Below are positions 22,680 through 33,790 of a stretch of DNA of 64,000 nucleotides, one piece after another. The DNA is from Gymnopus androsaceus JB14 (lineage: Eukaryota; Basidiomycota; Agaricomycetes; Agaricales; Omphalotaceae): the NCBI GenBank assembly GCA_009733575.1, contig ML769536.1, positions 62,001 to 126,000 of the forward strand, written 5' to 3'. The first letter of the stretch is position 1; each line of letters starts with the position of its first letter. The notes below the pieces were generated by a model. That model worked only from the letters and a program-made list of their open reading frames with translations. It did not search any database and had not been told where the DNA came from. The translations under genes were made by a program, and so were the position numbers.

Positions 22680-23299
22680 TATATATATAATTATATTGCT
22701 CACTCAGACTTTGGATTTTGGGAATCTTTCAGCTGTAACTCAACTCAAACTCACATCTGGCTTTCGTCATGCACTGAGTGCTCATGACTTTACCCTTAGA
22801 ATCAGGAATCTATGTGGAAGGAAGATGCCTTGATTCTGATCCCAACAGAAGCTTTTTCCTGCGTGGCGCATCCAGCTGATTCTACCAAATGAATCTGTTC
22901 TTCCGCCAAACTAACACAAATATGAATTTAGCAGAGTATTTGTGGAAAGAGTAGAGCAATGACTGGAGAATTGGATCTGGGACTCATAAGATGATTTACT
23001 CAGTTGTGAATTAGATGCGGTTATCAAAATTGAGTTGTTGGATCTTGCTTTGGGCTCTAACTTTCTTCTTTTGCTTCGTCTACGTTCATATTTCCCTAGG
23101 CTCGTACACCACCAATCCTGTTACAACTCAAGGAGAGATTGAGCCAAAGTGTTCAGCAGATGGGGGATTCAAAGATTTCAGCAAACTTGTTGGAAGGTTG
23201 GGATGACAGTGTCAGATGAATTCTTTTGGTAAGTCTGTTGCAGCATTGCTTCAACATTTTTGATACTATGCTTTCCTGTGCAAATCTTTTAACCTCCAG
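22680..23299. other. Flank of the LINE relic, no gene supported
   Basis: A 63-codon plus-strand frame starting at ATG 23015 has a hydrophobic N-terminus (WILLWALTFFFCFVYVH) but no recognised match. It may be chance or part of the retroelement relic that follows. Confidence 0.3.
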
Positions 23300-24192
23300 G
23301 CAACATATTTACAAGCTATTCGGCATTGTGCTGCCACTTCCATGCAGTTATTACAATTCTCAAGGCTTGTAAGCTTGAACGGTGTTCAAGTTCAATGTTG
23401 TATGGGCCTGCAAAAACAACTGTGATGCCCAATGGATTTGGAAGTGAAATGTACCATGTTACAAGAGGAGTCCAACAAGGGGACCCACTATCCTGTGCAA
23501 TATTTGACTTGGCGATTGAGCCCCTACACTGGCGGCCAAAACTGATGAACCCCCATTTTCGGAAATTTTATTCCCATGGCCCCAGAATTCGTTGCTCCTT
23601 GATAATTTGAACTTTTTTACCTCTGGTTTTTTGCAGTGCAGGTAGAAAGTAGATACATCTAGTGAAATAGCAAACTCCAGAGGTTGAAAGACCTCAAACT
23701 CCACCAGGGAAGCATGAGATGACATTTGACCTCATAACCTTTAATCATGTTTGTGACACTACAAGACCCTCACCAACAGCCCAAACTGCACTTTCTGTAC
23801 AAAAAGATGAAGCATTGTGGCCTCTGCAACTGACACCAAAGTGGTAGATAGGAAACAATGGGGTCTGGGAGCTGTGGGAATAGGATTTCCAAAAACGGGG
23901 GGTTCATCAGTTTTGGCCGCCAGTGTAGCAGAAATGATATGTGAATCAGACCTAAAAGGATATGAAATACCCAGGTTGAAATAACAGCTAATAATGAACC
24001 TCTTTGCAGATGACACATCTGCATTTCTGGATGCCACAGATAATCTTGAGGACCTACAGAAAATACTTGATAAATGGTGCTTAGCATCAGGTGCAAAATT
24101 TAACTTGGGAAAGACAAACATCATACCTATAGGTACAGAAGAGTTCCGTAAAGTGGTAATCCTGGTCCTGAGAAAGCCTGAGGAAGCCTGAG
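23300..24192 (+). pseudogene. LINE (non-LTR) reverse transcriptase fragment, interrupted by a MITE
   Basis: 23395-23523 encodes MPNGFGSEMYH and RGVQQGDPLS followed by FDLAIEPL, the RT motif before the catalytic box. Its continuation lies after an inserted element (23527-23925): AEMICESDLKGYEIPRL, one TAA, then LIMNLFADDTSAFLD, where FADD is the catalytic core, and DKWCLASGAKFN with NIIPIG. The piece ends at a TGA near 24192. The N-terminal and C-terminal thirds of a LINE polyprotein are missing. Confidence 0.75.
23527..23925. mobile_element. MITE, family G (TIR CACTGGCGGCCAAAACTGAT), inserted in the RT fragment
   Basis: About 28 bp of perfect terminal inverted repeat (CACTGGCGGCC... and ...GGCCGCCAGTG) with weaker symmetry up to 50 bp, 399 bp long, flanked by TA on both sides. 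Removing it and one TA restores the RT reading (IEPL then AEMI). Confidence 0.8.
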
Positions 24193-24570
24193 AAAACCTG
24201 AAGCAACCTGGCATATTTTTATAAAACCTAAAAAACAATTCACATACTTTATTGTTCAACAGTCTTTTCATAGCTCAATTTCCACATTTACATTACTTAA
24301 ATCTTATTATCTCACTAAATCATCTATTTTTTAAACTTATTTTGCTTACACTTATTGCTTGAGTCTGATTTATGGCTTAATAGTCTTAACTTATGACTTG
24401 GAATACCTCACTTAAGGTAATTTGACTCAAGTTCAAGTATAACAAATTTATGTAGTCAACTATTATTTCTTGATTTAATAGAATTGACCCCATCAACCAA
24501 GTTTTGATTGTATGCAGCTCACAGGCACCCACGTGGATCAGTGCTTATTTGGGTGCTCATCTTCACAATA

Positions 24571-24957
24571 CTGTACCATTTCAACCAAAAGTTCAGTCAC
24601 AGGTTACATTGACCCAAAATGAACAGTTCACAACAGGCTGTCACTGGTCACTCTGGGTTGTAAACACTGTGACAACCAAAATAGACAAAAAAAAAAAGAA
24701 TTCCTCAAAAATGGTCCAAAAATGCTGAAGAAATTCAAAGTTTGCTCAGTCTACCTGCAAACAAGCCAGGAATGACTCCAAAAAATAAGGTAACAAGTTA
24801 CTGGGTCCTTGTGCAGTGGTTCAGTGAACCTCTGCACACTGTGCAAGTGAACTGTTCACAACTATGTCACAGCTCACTTCCATCTATGAACACCAAAAAT
24901 CCTGAACAGGGCACATCACGGGTCACATACTGTGAACTTTTGGTTGAAATGGTACAG
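24571..24957. mobile_element. MITE, family B (copy B2)
   Basis: Inverted ends CTGTACCATTTCAACCAAAA and its complement, with symmetry extending over AGTTCA, and TA on both sides. 387 bp, non-coding. It abuts copy B3; the junction reads ACAG-TA-TA-CTGT. The equivalent in unit B is 27652-28036. Confidence 0.75.
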
Positions 24958-24961
24958 TATA

Positions 24962-25111
24962 CTGTACCATTTTGATTGAGAGTTCATTGATTCTGAAATT
25001 TTTGACCAAAAAAAATACAAAAGAAATCTGAAAAATCGAGAAAAAATTAAAACCACATTCGGATTTTTTTGAGGATGACACATGACTGAACTCTCAATTG
25101 AAATGTTACAG
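24962..25111. mobile_element. MITE, family B (copy B3)
   Basis: 150 bp. Ends CTGTACCATTTTGATTGAGA and the near-complement TCTCAATTGAAATGTTACAG. TA on both sides. Equivalent in unit B: 28041-28190. Confidence 0.7.
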
Positions 25112-25446
25112 TATGTGGATAACTTCAACTAGTTAGCTTGGAAGTCTTTATTCTAGATGAGCCTAAGGCTTCCTGAGGCTTCCTCAGGCAGCTTCAGGTA
25201 GCCCAGGTAGCTTAGGTCACCCAGGTCACCCAGGATGCCCAGGTTATTAAAATACTGCCTTAGGATGCTTTCAGGTTGTGCTCAGACTGCAACCAGGCCT
25301 CCTCATGTGTACTAGGATGAGGGCAGATTCCTGGGTCACCTAGTTCACCTAGGCTGCCCAGGTTTACCAGGCCATTTTAGACTAGCCTATAAGGTCATCC
25401 CAAGCACAGAACATTTTTGCTGATGTTGTATTATCATGTCATAGTA

Positions 25447-25673
25447 CTGTATAGTTTTGAATTTAAGTTCATTAGATGTTACGCATTATGCCTTCAACCT
25501 ATTCAGTTCAGAGTTCAATTTATAGTGGCCAGCATAGCCAGCCACCAAATTTGGCCTATAAGCGCCCAAAAATGAGAGATCAGAGGCCAATGTTATGTGT
25601 TATGAAGATAGAAATCATGCCAGTTCAGTACCCCGCATTACGTGTTACTGAACTTAAATTTGAAATGATACAG
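25447..25673. mobile_element. MITE, family B (copy B4)
   Basis: 227 bp. Ends CTGTATAGTTTTGAATTTAA and TTAAATTTGAAATGATACAG, TA on both sides. More diverged from the family consensus. Equivalent in unit B: 28554-28780. Confidence 0.65.
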
Positions 25674-25892
25674 TAGAGTAAGCATAATTAAATGATACTC
25701 AAATCCAATTATTATCATTATTCCTTCTCTTTGTGTTGTGGAAATCCTCTAGAGAAAGTGAAAGGCCTGAGAGGATTGACAGCACTGCAGCTGAGGATAA
25801 TAATCAAAAGGCAATTTCAACATTCAAATGACTCAGATTTATAGCTGAAAATGGAAAGATATCAAATTCTGTAAGTTACTATGTAGTCCTAG

Positions 25893-26956
25893 GCAAGGGG
25901 CTGCAAAGTTTTAAAAAGTTGACCACAGGTCGAAATTTTTGGAACTAGACTTTTGGTCGGACTAACTAACTACGTAAGCGTTCCCATGCACCATATATAG
26001 TAAATCAAGATTAGATATTATATTTTTCTGCCTCAGAGCTACCAGTCAGACTATCCCAAGCTTTTTATAGAGCCCAGGACACAAATATTGTATACAAAAT
26101 GTATTACAATTGTAAGTAACGCTTATGTCTACAAATTAATTACAACTGTAAGTAGCATCAATAATTACCTTATATATATGATTCGGCGCACAAACTTTGG
26201 GCCCGCCTCCGCTTCCCTCCTCTCCCTTGCTGCGCTCGGGGGGTCCCCCAGGCCGGGAAGTCATCGGCGGGCACTCTAAAGCCTCGTTTGCGCTTATTTC
26301 AATAGGCGGCAGCCCTAACCCTAACCCCAACCCCTAACCCCTAACCTAGTATGTTTGGCGATGTAGCTCTCTGATGTTAGCCACGGCATTACTTTGAAAG
26401 AAAAAGAGAAAAAATAATTTAAACCTGTACAATTTGGGTTCGAACACATGCTGACAGGTAATCAAATATCACATGTATACCATAACCACAGACCAATGAT
26501 ACCATTGTGCCATAAGGCACATGTAATGTGGTAATTCAATTGGAATATATTACCTCACTACTATTACATTGTAAGTAATTTGTAGACATAAGGATTTATT
26601 ACAATAGTAATTATTTGTAAATAAGTACAGTGCCGTAGGTTGTTTTACAGACTGTATATACTATGAATCTTGAATGGACACCTCTTAGAAAACATTCTCA
26701 CTGAAGCTTAGGACTATCTAACACTATGTGACTGGTGTGACAAAAAGGTGACTATCATCTGTAAAATTACCAGAAATAGAGGAATCAAGAGGAGGAGCTC
26801 AATCAGATGTCTGGTGGTAAGTGCAATGGACTAGGGAGGTCCCAAAATGCCCCAAATCACCCATTTAGAGGGGTGTCGAACTTTTTTTTCCTGGCCTGAC
26901 GGCCGGACTAACTAACCGGCCCCCCGTTGGGTGCTTAATTCTTTGCAGCCCCTTGC
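25893..26956. mobile_element. hAT-like non-autonomous element carrying telomeric repeats (unit A)
   Basis: Perfect 16-bp inverted ends GCAAGGGGCTGCAAAG (25893-25908) and CTTTGCAGCCCCTTGC (26941-26956). The CAAGGGG...GCAAA form resembles hAT termini. Subterminal GGACTAACTAAC occurs near both ends. The middle holds a GC-rich block and a telomeric-repeat tract. No transposase. No clear 8-bp target duplication is visible. Equivalent in unit B: 28999-30070. Confidence 0.6.
26313..26346. repeat. Interstitial telomeric repeats (CCCTAA)n, unit A
   Basis: About 34 bp of CCCTAACCCTAACCCC AACCCCTAACC, the fungal TTAGGG telomere repeat with slight degeneracy. It is embedded in unique-looking sequence inside the hAT-like element, so this is not a chromosome end. 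Confidence 0.8.
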
Positions 26957-27005
26957 TCTGTGATGTCCAGGTAGGTTGAAATATTCAACCTAGGTGATGG
27001 TGTCG

Positions 27006-30000
27006 TAGCAGAAATGATATGTGAATCAGACCTAAAAGGATATGAAATACCCAGGTTGAAATAACAGCTAATAATGAACCTCTTTGCAGATGACACATCT
27101 GCATTTCTGGATCCCATAGATAATCTTGAGGACCTACAGAAAATACTTGATAAATGGTGCTTAGCATCAGGTGCAAAATTTAACTTGGGAAAGACAAACA
27201 TCATACCTATAGGTACAGAAGAGTTCCGTAAAGTGGTAATCCTGGTCCTGAGGAAGCCTGAGGAAGCCTGAGAAAACCTGAAGCAACCTGGCATATTTTT
27301 ATAAAACCTAAAAAACAATTCACATACTTTATTGTTCAACAGTCTTTTCATAGCTCAATTTCCACATTTACATTACTTAAATCTTATTATCTCACTAAAG
27401 TCATCTATTTTTTAAACTTATTTTGCTTACACTTATTGCTTGAGTCTGATTTATGGCTTAATAGTCTTAACTTATGACTTGGAATACCTCACTTAAGGTA
27501 ATTTGACTCAAGTTCAAGTATAACAAATTTATGTAGTCAACTATTATTTCTTGATTAATAGAATTGACCCCATCAACCAAGTTTTGATTGTATGCAGCTC
27601 ACAGGCACCCACGTGGATCAGTGCTTATTTGGGTGCTCATCTTTCACAATACTGTACCATTTCAACCAAAAGTTCAGTCACAGGTTACATTGACCCAAAA
27701 TGAACAGTTCACAACAGGCTGTCACTGGTCACTCTGGGTTGTAAACACTGTGACAACCAAAATAGACAAAAAAAAAAAGAATTCCTCAAAAATGGTCCAA
27801 AAATGCTGAAGAAATTCAAAGTTTGCTCAGTCTACCTGCAAACAAGCCAGGAATGACTCCAAAAAATAAGGTAACAAGTTACTGGGTCCTTGTGCAGTGT
27901 TCAGTGAACTCTGCACACTGTGCAAGTGAACTGTTCACAACTATGTCACAGCTCACTTCCATCTATGAACACCAAAAATCCTGAACAGGGCACATCACGG
28001 GTCACATACTGTGAACTTTTGGTTGAAATGGTACAGTATACTGTAACATTTTGATTGAGAGTTCATTGATTCTGAAATTTTTGACCAAAAAAAATACAAA
28101 AGAAATCTGAAAAATTGAGAAAAAATTAAAACTGCATTCAGATTTTTTTGAGGATGACACATGACTGAACTCTCAATTGAAATGTTACAGTATGTAGATA
28201 AATTCAACTAATTAGTTTGGAAGTCTTTATTCTAGATGAGCCTAAGGCTTCCTGAGGCTTCCTGGGCTTCCTCAGGCTTCCTCAGGCAGCTTCAGGTAGC
28301 CCAGGTAGCCTAGGTAGCTTAGGTCACCCAGGTCACCCAGGATGCCCAGGTTATTAAAATACTGCCTTAGGATGCTTTCAGGTTGTGCTCAGACTGCAAC
28401 CAGGCCTCCTCATGTGTACTAGGATGAGGATGGATTCCTGGGTCACCTAGTTCACCTAGGTTGCCCAGGTTTACCAGGCCATTTTAGACTAGCCTATAAG
28501 GTCATCCCAGGCACAGAACATTTTTGCTGATGTTGTATTATCATGTCATAGTACTGTATAGTTTTGAATTTAAGTTCATTAGATGTTACGCATTATGCCT
28601 TCAACTTATTTAGTTCAGAGTTCAATTTATAGTGGCCAGCGTAGCCAGCCACCAAATTTGGCCTATAAGCGCCCAAAAAAGAGAGATCAGAGGCCAATGT
28701 TATGTGTTATGAAGATAGAAATCATGCCAGTTCAGTACCCCGCGTTACGTGTTACTGAACTTAAATTTGAAATGATACAGTAGAGTAAGCATAATTAAAT
28801 CATACTCAAATCCAATTATTATCATATTCCTTCTCTTTGTGTTGTGGAAATCCTCTAGAGAAAGTGAAAGGCCTGAGAGGATTGACAGCACTGCAGCTGA
28901 GGATAATAATCAAAAGGCAATTTCAACATTCAAATGACTCAGATTTATAGCTGAAAATGGAAAGATATCAAATTCTGTAAGTTACTATGTAGTCCTAGGC
29001 AAGGGGCTGCAAACTTTCAAAAAGTTGACCACAGGTCGAACTTTTTGGAACTAGACTTTTGGTTGGACTAACTAACTACGTAAGTGTCCCCATGCACCAT
29101 ATATAGTAAATCAAGATTAGATATTATATTTTTCTGCCTCAGAGCTACCAGTCAGACTATCCCAAGCTTTTTATAGAGCCCAGGACACAAATATTGTATA
29201 CAAAATGGATTACAATTGTAAGTAACACTTATGTCTACAAATTAATTACAACTGTAAGTAGCATCAATAATTACCTTATATATATGATTCAGCGCACAAA
29301 CTTCGGGCCCGCCTCCGCTTCCCTCCTCTCCCTTGCTGCGCTCGGGGGGTCCCCCAGGCCGGGAAGTCATCGGTCGGGCACTCTAAAGCCTCGTTTGCGC
29401 TTATTTCAATAGGCGGCAGCCCCTAACCCTAACCCCAACCCCTAACCCCTAACCTAGTATGTTTGGCGATGCTGATAGCTCTCTGATGTTAGCCACGGCA
29501 TTACTTTGAAAGAAAAAGAGAAAAAATAATTTAAACCTGTACAATTTGGGTTCGAACACATGCTGACAGGTAATCAAATATCACATGTATACCATAACCA
29601 CAGACCAATGATACCATTGTGCCATAAGGCAGCATGTAATGTAGTAATTCAATTGGAATATATTACCTCACTACTATTACATTGTAAGTAATTTGTAGAC
29701 ATAAGGATTTATTACAATAGTAATTATTTGTAAATAAGTACAGTGCCGTAGGTTGTTTTACAGACTGTATATACTATGAATCTTGAATGGACACCTCTTA
29801 GAAAACATTCTCACTGAAGCTTAGGACTATCTAACACTATGTGACTGGTGTGACAAAAAGGTGACTATCATCTGTAAAATTACCAGAAATAGAGGAATCA
29901 AGAGGGAGGAGCTCAATCAGATGTCTGGTGGTAAGTGCAATGGACTAGGGAGGTCCCAAAATGCCCCAAATCACCCATTTAGAGGGGTGTCGAACTTTTT

Positions 30001-30116
30001 TTTCCTGGCCTGACGGCCGGACTAACTAACCGGCCCCCCGTTGGGTGCTTAATTCTTTGCAGCCCCTTGCTCTGTGATGTCCAGGTAGGTTGAAATATTC
30101 AACCTAGGTGATGGTG
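27006..30116. repeat. Tandem duplication, unit B (about 3.11 kb)
   Basis: Begins TAGCAGAAATG at 27006 and ends with GGTGATGGTG at 30116, after which it no longer matches unit A. Unit A and unit B are separated only by a short TCG at 27003-27005. The RT fragment here (27074-27271) starts exactly where the family G MITE ends in unit A. Confidence 0.9.
29420..29454. repeat. Interstitial telomeric repeats, unit B
   Basis: Same tract as in unit A, with one extra C. Confidence 0.8.
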
Positions 30117-30986
30117 ATCTTCAACCTATCGAAGGGTAGTTATCAACCTAAGTAGGCTGATAGTACCTGCCAAAAATGTTAGGTTGAACAGGGTCCTAAA
30201 TTGGACAGTTTCACCCTAAGGATCTCTTCCGAGAATTTGCTAAATAGCGCCCGCATTTAAGTTGTTTTCTTGTGGAATTAGGTCGCTTTTGGAGACACTC
30301 ATACAAATTACAATGCTGATACCATATGCACTTCGGTATTCAAATTCAGACCATCAACATAAGAGAATGAATAAATAATTATATTATCATGTTTGCAGAA
30401 TACAGGACACAGAAAGCGAAGTGCAAACGACAGCTGGTTACGTGAACCAATCGTCGATTAGGATATGAAGGCAAGCAAGGGCCTGAGAGCTTGAGGGAAA
30501 GATGGTGAGCCAATGCTGTATGAGAAAAAAAACAGTAATTGCCAGTATCGAGCGGTATTGAAATTACAGTGACTCACTAATTGTTGGATGTCCATCACCG
30601 TCATGTCGTTCCCAATCTCCCAAATTGTTCCTGTATGGAAAACGGCTTGACTTACGGTAAAACCAACATATTCCCAAGCCACCAAATATTTTTTGCTCTT
30701 GTATACTATGTCACAATTCGTGTGTTTTGAGCATTGTTGAGGCATTAGCTTGAGGTTAGCTTGAGGCAGCAGTAGTCTTGATTGATGCTTCAGTTAATTT
30801 GAGCGGCCTTGAGCTACAGCCTGTGTGAGGATGTCGACGGCTTGATGCAAGGAGCTTGAGCTCAATGTCGATGTCGATGTGGTTGAAGTTGAAAACATTG
30901 ATGTGGCAATAGACGTGATTACGGGCCGCGCATCCTCGAAGTTCAAAAACATTTATTAGGTTGTTGTGAAACAGGGAAACAGCCTA
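30117..30986. other. Non-coding DNA with TAGGTT/AACCTA motifs, no gene seen
   Basis: Several inverted AACCTA/TAGGTT motifs lie at 30085-30190, starting with the palindrome TAGGTTGAATATTCAACCTA-like block just inside unit B; comparable motifs occur at 34165-34255 beyond the family D element. The rest shows no coding signal. Confidence 0.35.
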
Positions 30987-31876
30987 CGTCAGCAAAACCT
31001 GGGTGTTCTGTACAGAACCCACAGCACTTATAGGACCCATAGCAAGGTACCCCTCTGTACAGAACTGTGGGATGCTATGGGTTGCTGTGGATCGCTGTGG
31101 ACTTCGTGGGAATGCTGCCATCAGGGTTCTATTCAACATTGATTCAATACCAAATATATTATTCTTTTGAATTGTTTCCCTGGCTTGCGAGAGCAAAATA
31201 CTAGCAAAATTTTTATAAAATCATTTTATTGGCGGTTCTAAACACTACTAATACTACAACATACATACTCGACTCATCCACCAGGTCCACAAGTAGCGTA
31301 AAATTGTATATGAGGCTAATTAACTTTGACTCCTACCATGTCATTGAATGACACTAAAAAATGTCATCAGACATATAATTAGAGCCTCCGAGTCAAAAAT
31401 TGCAGAGAGCAAAACTTACAGTCTGAGTCAAGTTGAGCTTAGTGGGGGGAGGAAAAGACGTTGAACTCGTCAAGACTCAAAACCGTTGATTAAATAGCGT
31501 CGAAGGTCCCCGTTGCCGTATCTATCAGCTGGAAATGACAGGTGTCAGAATGCTTGAGCAATGGTTAACCTACAGCATCTTACAGTATGGTGTTCAAACT
31601 GCACAATAAATAAATCCCCGTTCATTGATAAACATTTTCCCATTCATTGACATTCATAAATGTTCCCGTTCATTCATAAATGTTCCCGTTCATACATAAA
31701 TGTTCCCGGTCATAGATACAAAACCTCTTCCTAGTCTCATATAAATTTTTTTTTGTAGCATTACACTGACTACTTCCCAGTCTCAAAAATATGATTTCCT
31801 GGTTCAAATACAAAAAAGTCTTTACAAGACTCTTGCAAGATTATTCTTAAGCTAGCGCTCATTTTTGATCGACTTT

Positions 31877-32173
31877 CCCACGGTCTATAAAGGTCTTGAA
31901 ACAGACAATACAGGATCAGGGCTCTACCGCTAAGAAAAAAGGACTATGCTATGTGTTAATAACTACTATATACTACTTGAATATGCAATTTTGTGTGAAT
32001 ATATGAATATTTACAGTGAACAGATTGATTCTGCTGTCTTTGATCAACGTTCCCACGGTCTATAAAGGTCTCGAAACAGACAATACAGGATCAGGGCTCT
32101 ACCACTAAGAAAAAAGGACTATGCTATGTGTTAGCAACTACTATATACTACCTGAATATGCAATTTTGTGTGG
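31877..32173 (-). repeat. Tandem pair of tRNA-related SINE-like units
   Basis: Units 31877-31997 and 32052-32173 are near-identical, spaced 175 bp. Read on the minus strand they contain TTAGCGGTAGAGC, like a tRNA D-arm/box A, and 20-odd bases later GTTTCAAGACC, like box B (GGTTCRANNCC). No full tRNA cloverleaf forms. Confidence 0.5.
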
Positions 32174-32281
32174 ATAGATTCATTATTAGAAGTACTCATG
32201 AAGTAGACTATAGGCAGGCAGGCAGGCATTTCAATACCTGACCAGCATGCTTCGTGATCGTGTTTCATTTAAACCACCATC

Positions 32282-32998
32282 ATGCCTGAACAGCACGAGC
32301 CCACAGCTGAAGCTTTGAAACTCAAGCATGCTATATTTCAGGCTCTGTCTGAAGGCTCAGACTTCTCTTCTGTCATATCTCTCTGGTGTGATGCTACAAA
32401 CAGTGAAGCTGCTAAATCCTCCAAGGACTCGTGCTTTCACCGCAATCTTGTGGACCAAATTAGTGCATCTTGCATATTTGAATGCAGCCAAACTAAAGCT
32501 CAAGATCAACTATTTCCTCCTCAAATTGTGAACAAGAAGGAAAAACCTGGAGATTTGGTTATCTTGGATTTGTTTCTTAAAGGCCCAGATAGCATTTCAG
32601 CAACAGCCCGTGCTTTAATCCTTGATCTAGGTCCATTGAAACTACTGGTATGCTCAATAAATACCAGCTTTTGTGCTCTTGTATCAATATGTTATTCTTT
32701 CTTTCTTCAGTTTGCATATTCTCACTCACTGCAATTCGAATCTTATTTGTGTGAGCAATGGGAAAAGTCTATCTGTGTTCTCACCAAAGCGGTATGAGTA
32801 TCTTCTTTACTAGTTGAGTATGTTCTCCACTCCTCTTCCTCCGCCACTTCTTCTGTTGCCTCTTCCTCTGCTACATCTTCCGTTGCCTCTTCCTCTGCTG
32901 CTACTGCTCCATCATCTGTGATCGATGTTGATGTGGATAGTGATTTGGAACATGAAGCCTTTGCTGATGATACCAACGGAGCTGCTTCCCCAGATTAG
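32282..32998 (+). CDS. Unknown small cargo protein of the family D element
   Basis: Exon 1 from ATG 32282 encodes MPEQHEPTAEALKLKHAIFQ, then DFSSVISLWCDATNSEAAKS, SASCIFECSQ and DLVILDLFLKGPDSIS. A 63-bp intron (32649-32711, GTATGC to CAG) leads to FAYSHSLQFESYLCEQW and TKAV, where a TGA stands at 32797. The same frame then continues open with Ser-rich repeats (SSATSSVASSSATSS) and an acidic end (VIDVDVDSDLE) to TAG at 32996-32998. The TGA may therefore be a premature stop or lie in an unrecognised intron. No known domain is apparent. Full length would be about 215 residues. Confidence 0.45.
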
Positions 32999-33344
32999 AG
33001 ACCAGAATTTCTGAAGAATGCATACACCAGAGGCCTGGTCAGTGCTACGGTTGAGTCCAATATATTTACAAATGCACGTCCAAAATTTGAATTCTAGATT
33101 TGGACTAGACTCACCACCTCTAATATGCTTTCCTCCCAACTCTCATTTGCTTATCCTTCTCTCCATCGGACATCTATCTTCACAATTATATTTTTTTTAC
33201 ACCCATGCATATAGTATAGCTTTGTATTGCTACTGATACCTGCCTTATACCTCAGCACAACTATTTCATCTTTATTTAATGGATCACTACAAACTTACTT
33301 TAATCATGATAATTTTATTTCATGTACATAAAAATACTGGTCAT

Positions 33345-33790
33345 GCCAAGTGAGAAGTCTGAGCCCTGTGTCTCCCTTTGTCTCGAGTCAGATTATTCTG
33401 CTGCTACGCCTTGCTAAAGATTGTGGGAACTTTCTGATCACTTACAACTTAGTTCGAAGAATTTCTATTGTATCACAACACATACTGGACATATCCACAT
33501 AAGATTGTAGATACACCCTCTATATGACCTCTAGAGCATGTTTTGCATAGCTATCTAGCTTAGTGGTAGAGCCCTGTGCCTCAAGTCAGATTATTTTCAC
33601 TGCTACGCCTTGCTAAAGATTGTGGGAACTTTCTGATCACTTACCACTTAGCTCGAAGAATTTCTATTGTATCACAACACATATTGGACATATTCACAGA
33701 AGATTATAGATACACCTTGGTATGACCTCTAGAACACATTTTGCATGGCTAGCTAGGTTAGCAATAGAGCCCTGTACCAGAAATTAAAAC
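33345..33790 (+). repeat. Direct repeats (198-bp period) with tRNA-like promoter, SINE-like
   Basis: GATTATT...CTGCTACGCCTTGCTAAAG repeats at 33391 and 33589, with about 190 bp matching in each. A third, partial start occurs at 33750. The middle unit begins TAGCTTAGTGGTAGAGCC, an exact tRNA D-arm/box A; the first unit contains CTCGAGTCAGA in box-B-like position. Confidence 0.5.

Larger units (their letters stand above)
24165..25215. repeat. Inverted arrays of CCTGAGGAAG / CTTCCTCAGG
   Basis: The left array (GAAGCCTGAGGAAGCCTGAG... ACCTGAAGCAACCTGG, 24170-24212) is the inverse of the right array (CTTCCTGAGGCTTCCTCAGG... CTTCAGGTAGCCCAGG, 25165-25210). Further CCCAGGT repeats extend to about 25370. 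They look like subterminal repeats of a larger, now nested, non-coding element; its exact ends are not clear. The same arrangement occurs in unit B (27249 to about 28320). Confidence 0.5.
23926..27005. repeat. Tandem duplication, unit A (about 3.08 kb)
   Basis: From TAGCAGAAATG at 23926 the sequence is repeated almost base for base from 27006. Differences are scattered single bases and small indels, for example an extra CTTCCTCAGG block in unit B near 28260. The unit holds the RT 3' fragment, MITEs B2, B3 and B4, an inverted CCTGAGG array and the hAT-like element with telomeric repeats. High identity implies a recent event. Confidence 0.9.

Noticed and set aside
26440..26460. tRNA gene suggested by GGTTCGAACAC
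   Set aside because: No acceptor stem, D-arm or anticodon arm around it; it lies in the hAT-like element.
26313..29454. Chromosome end (telomere)
   Set aside because: The tracts are only about 34 bp, present twice inside a tandem duplication, with unique sequence on both sides.
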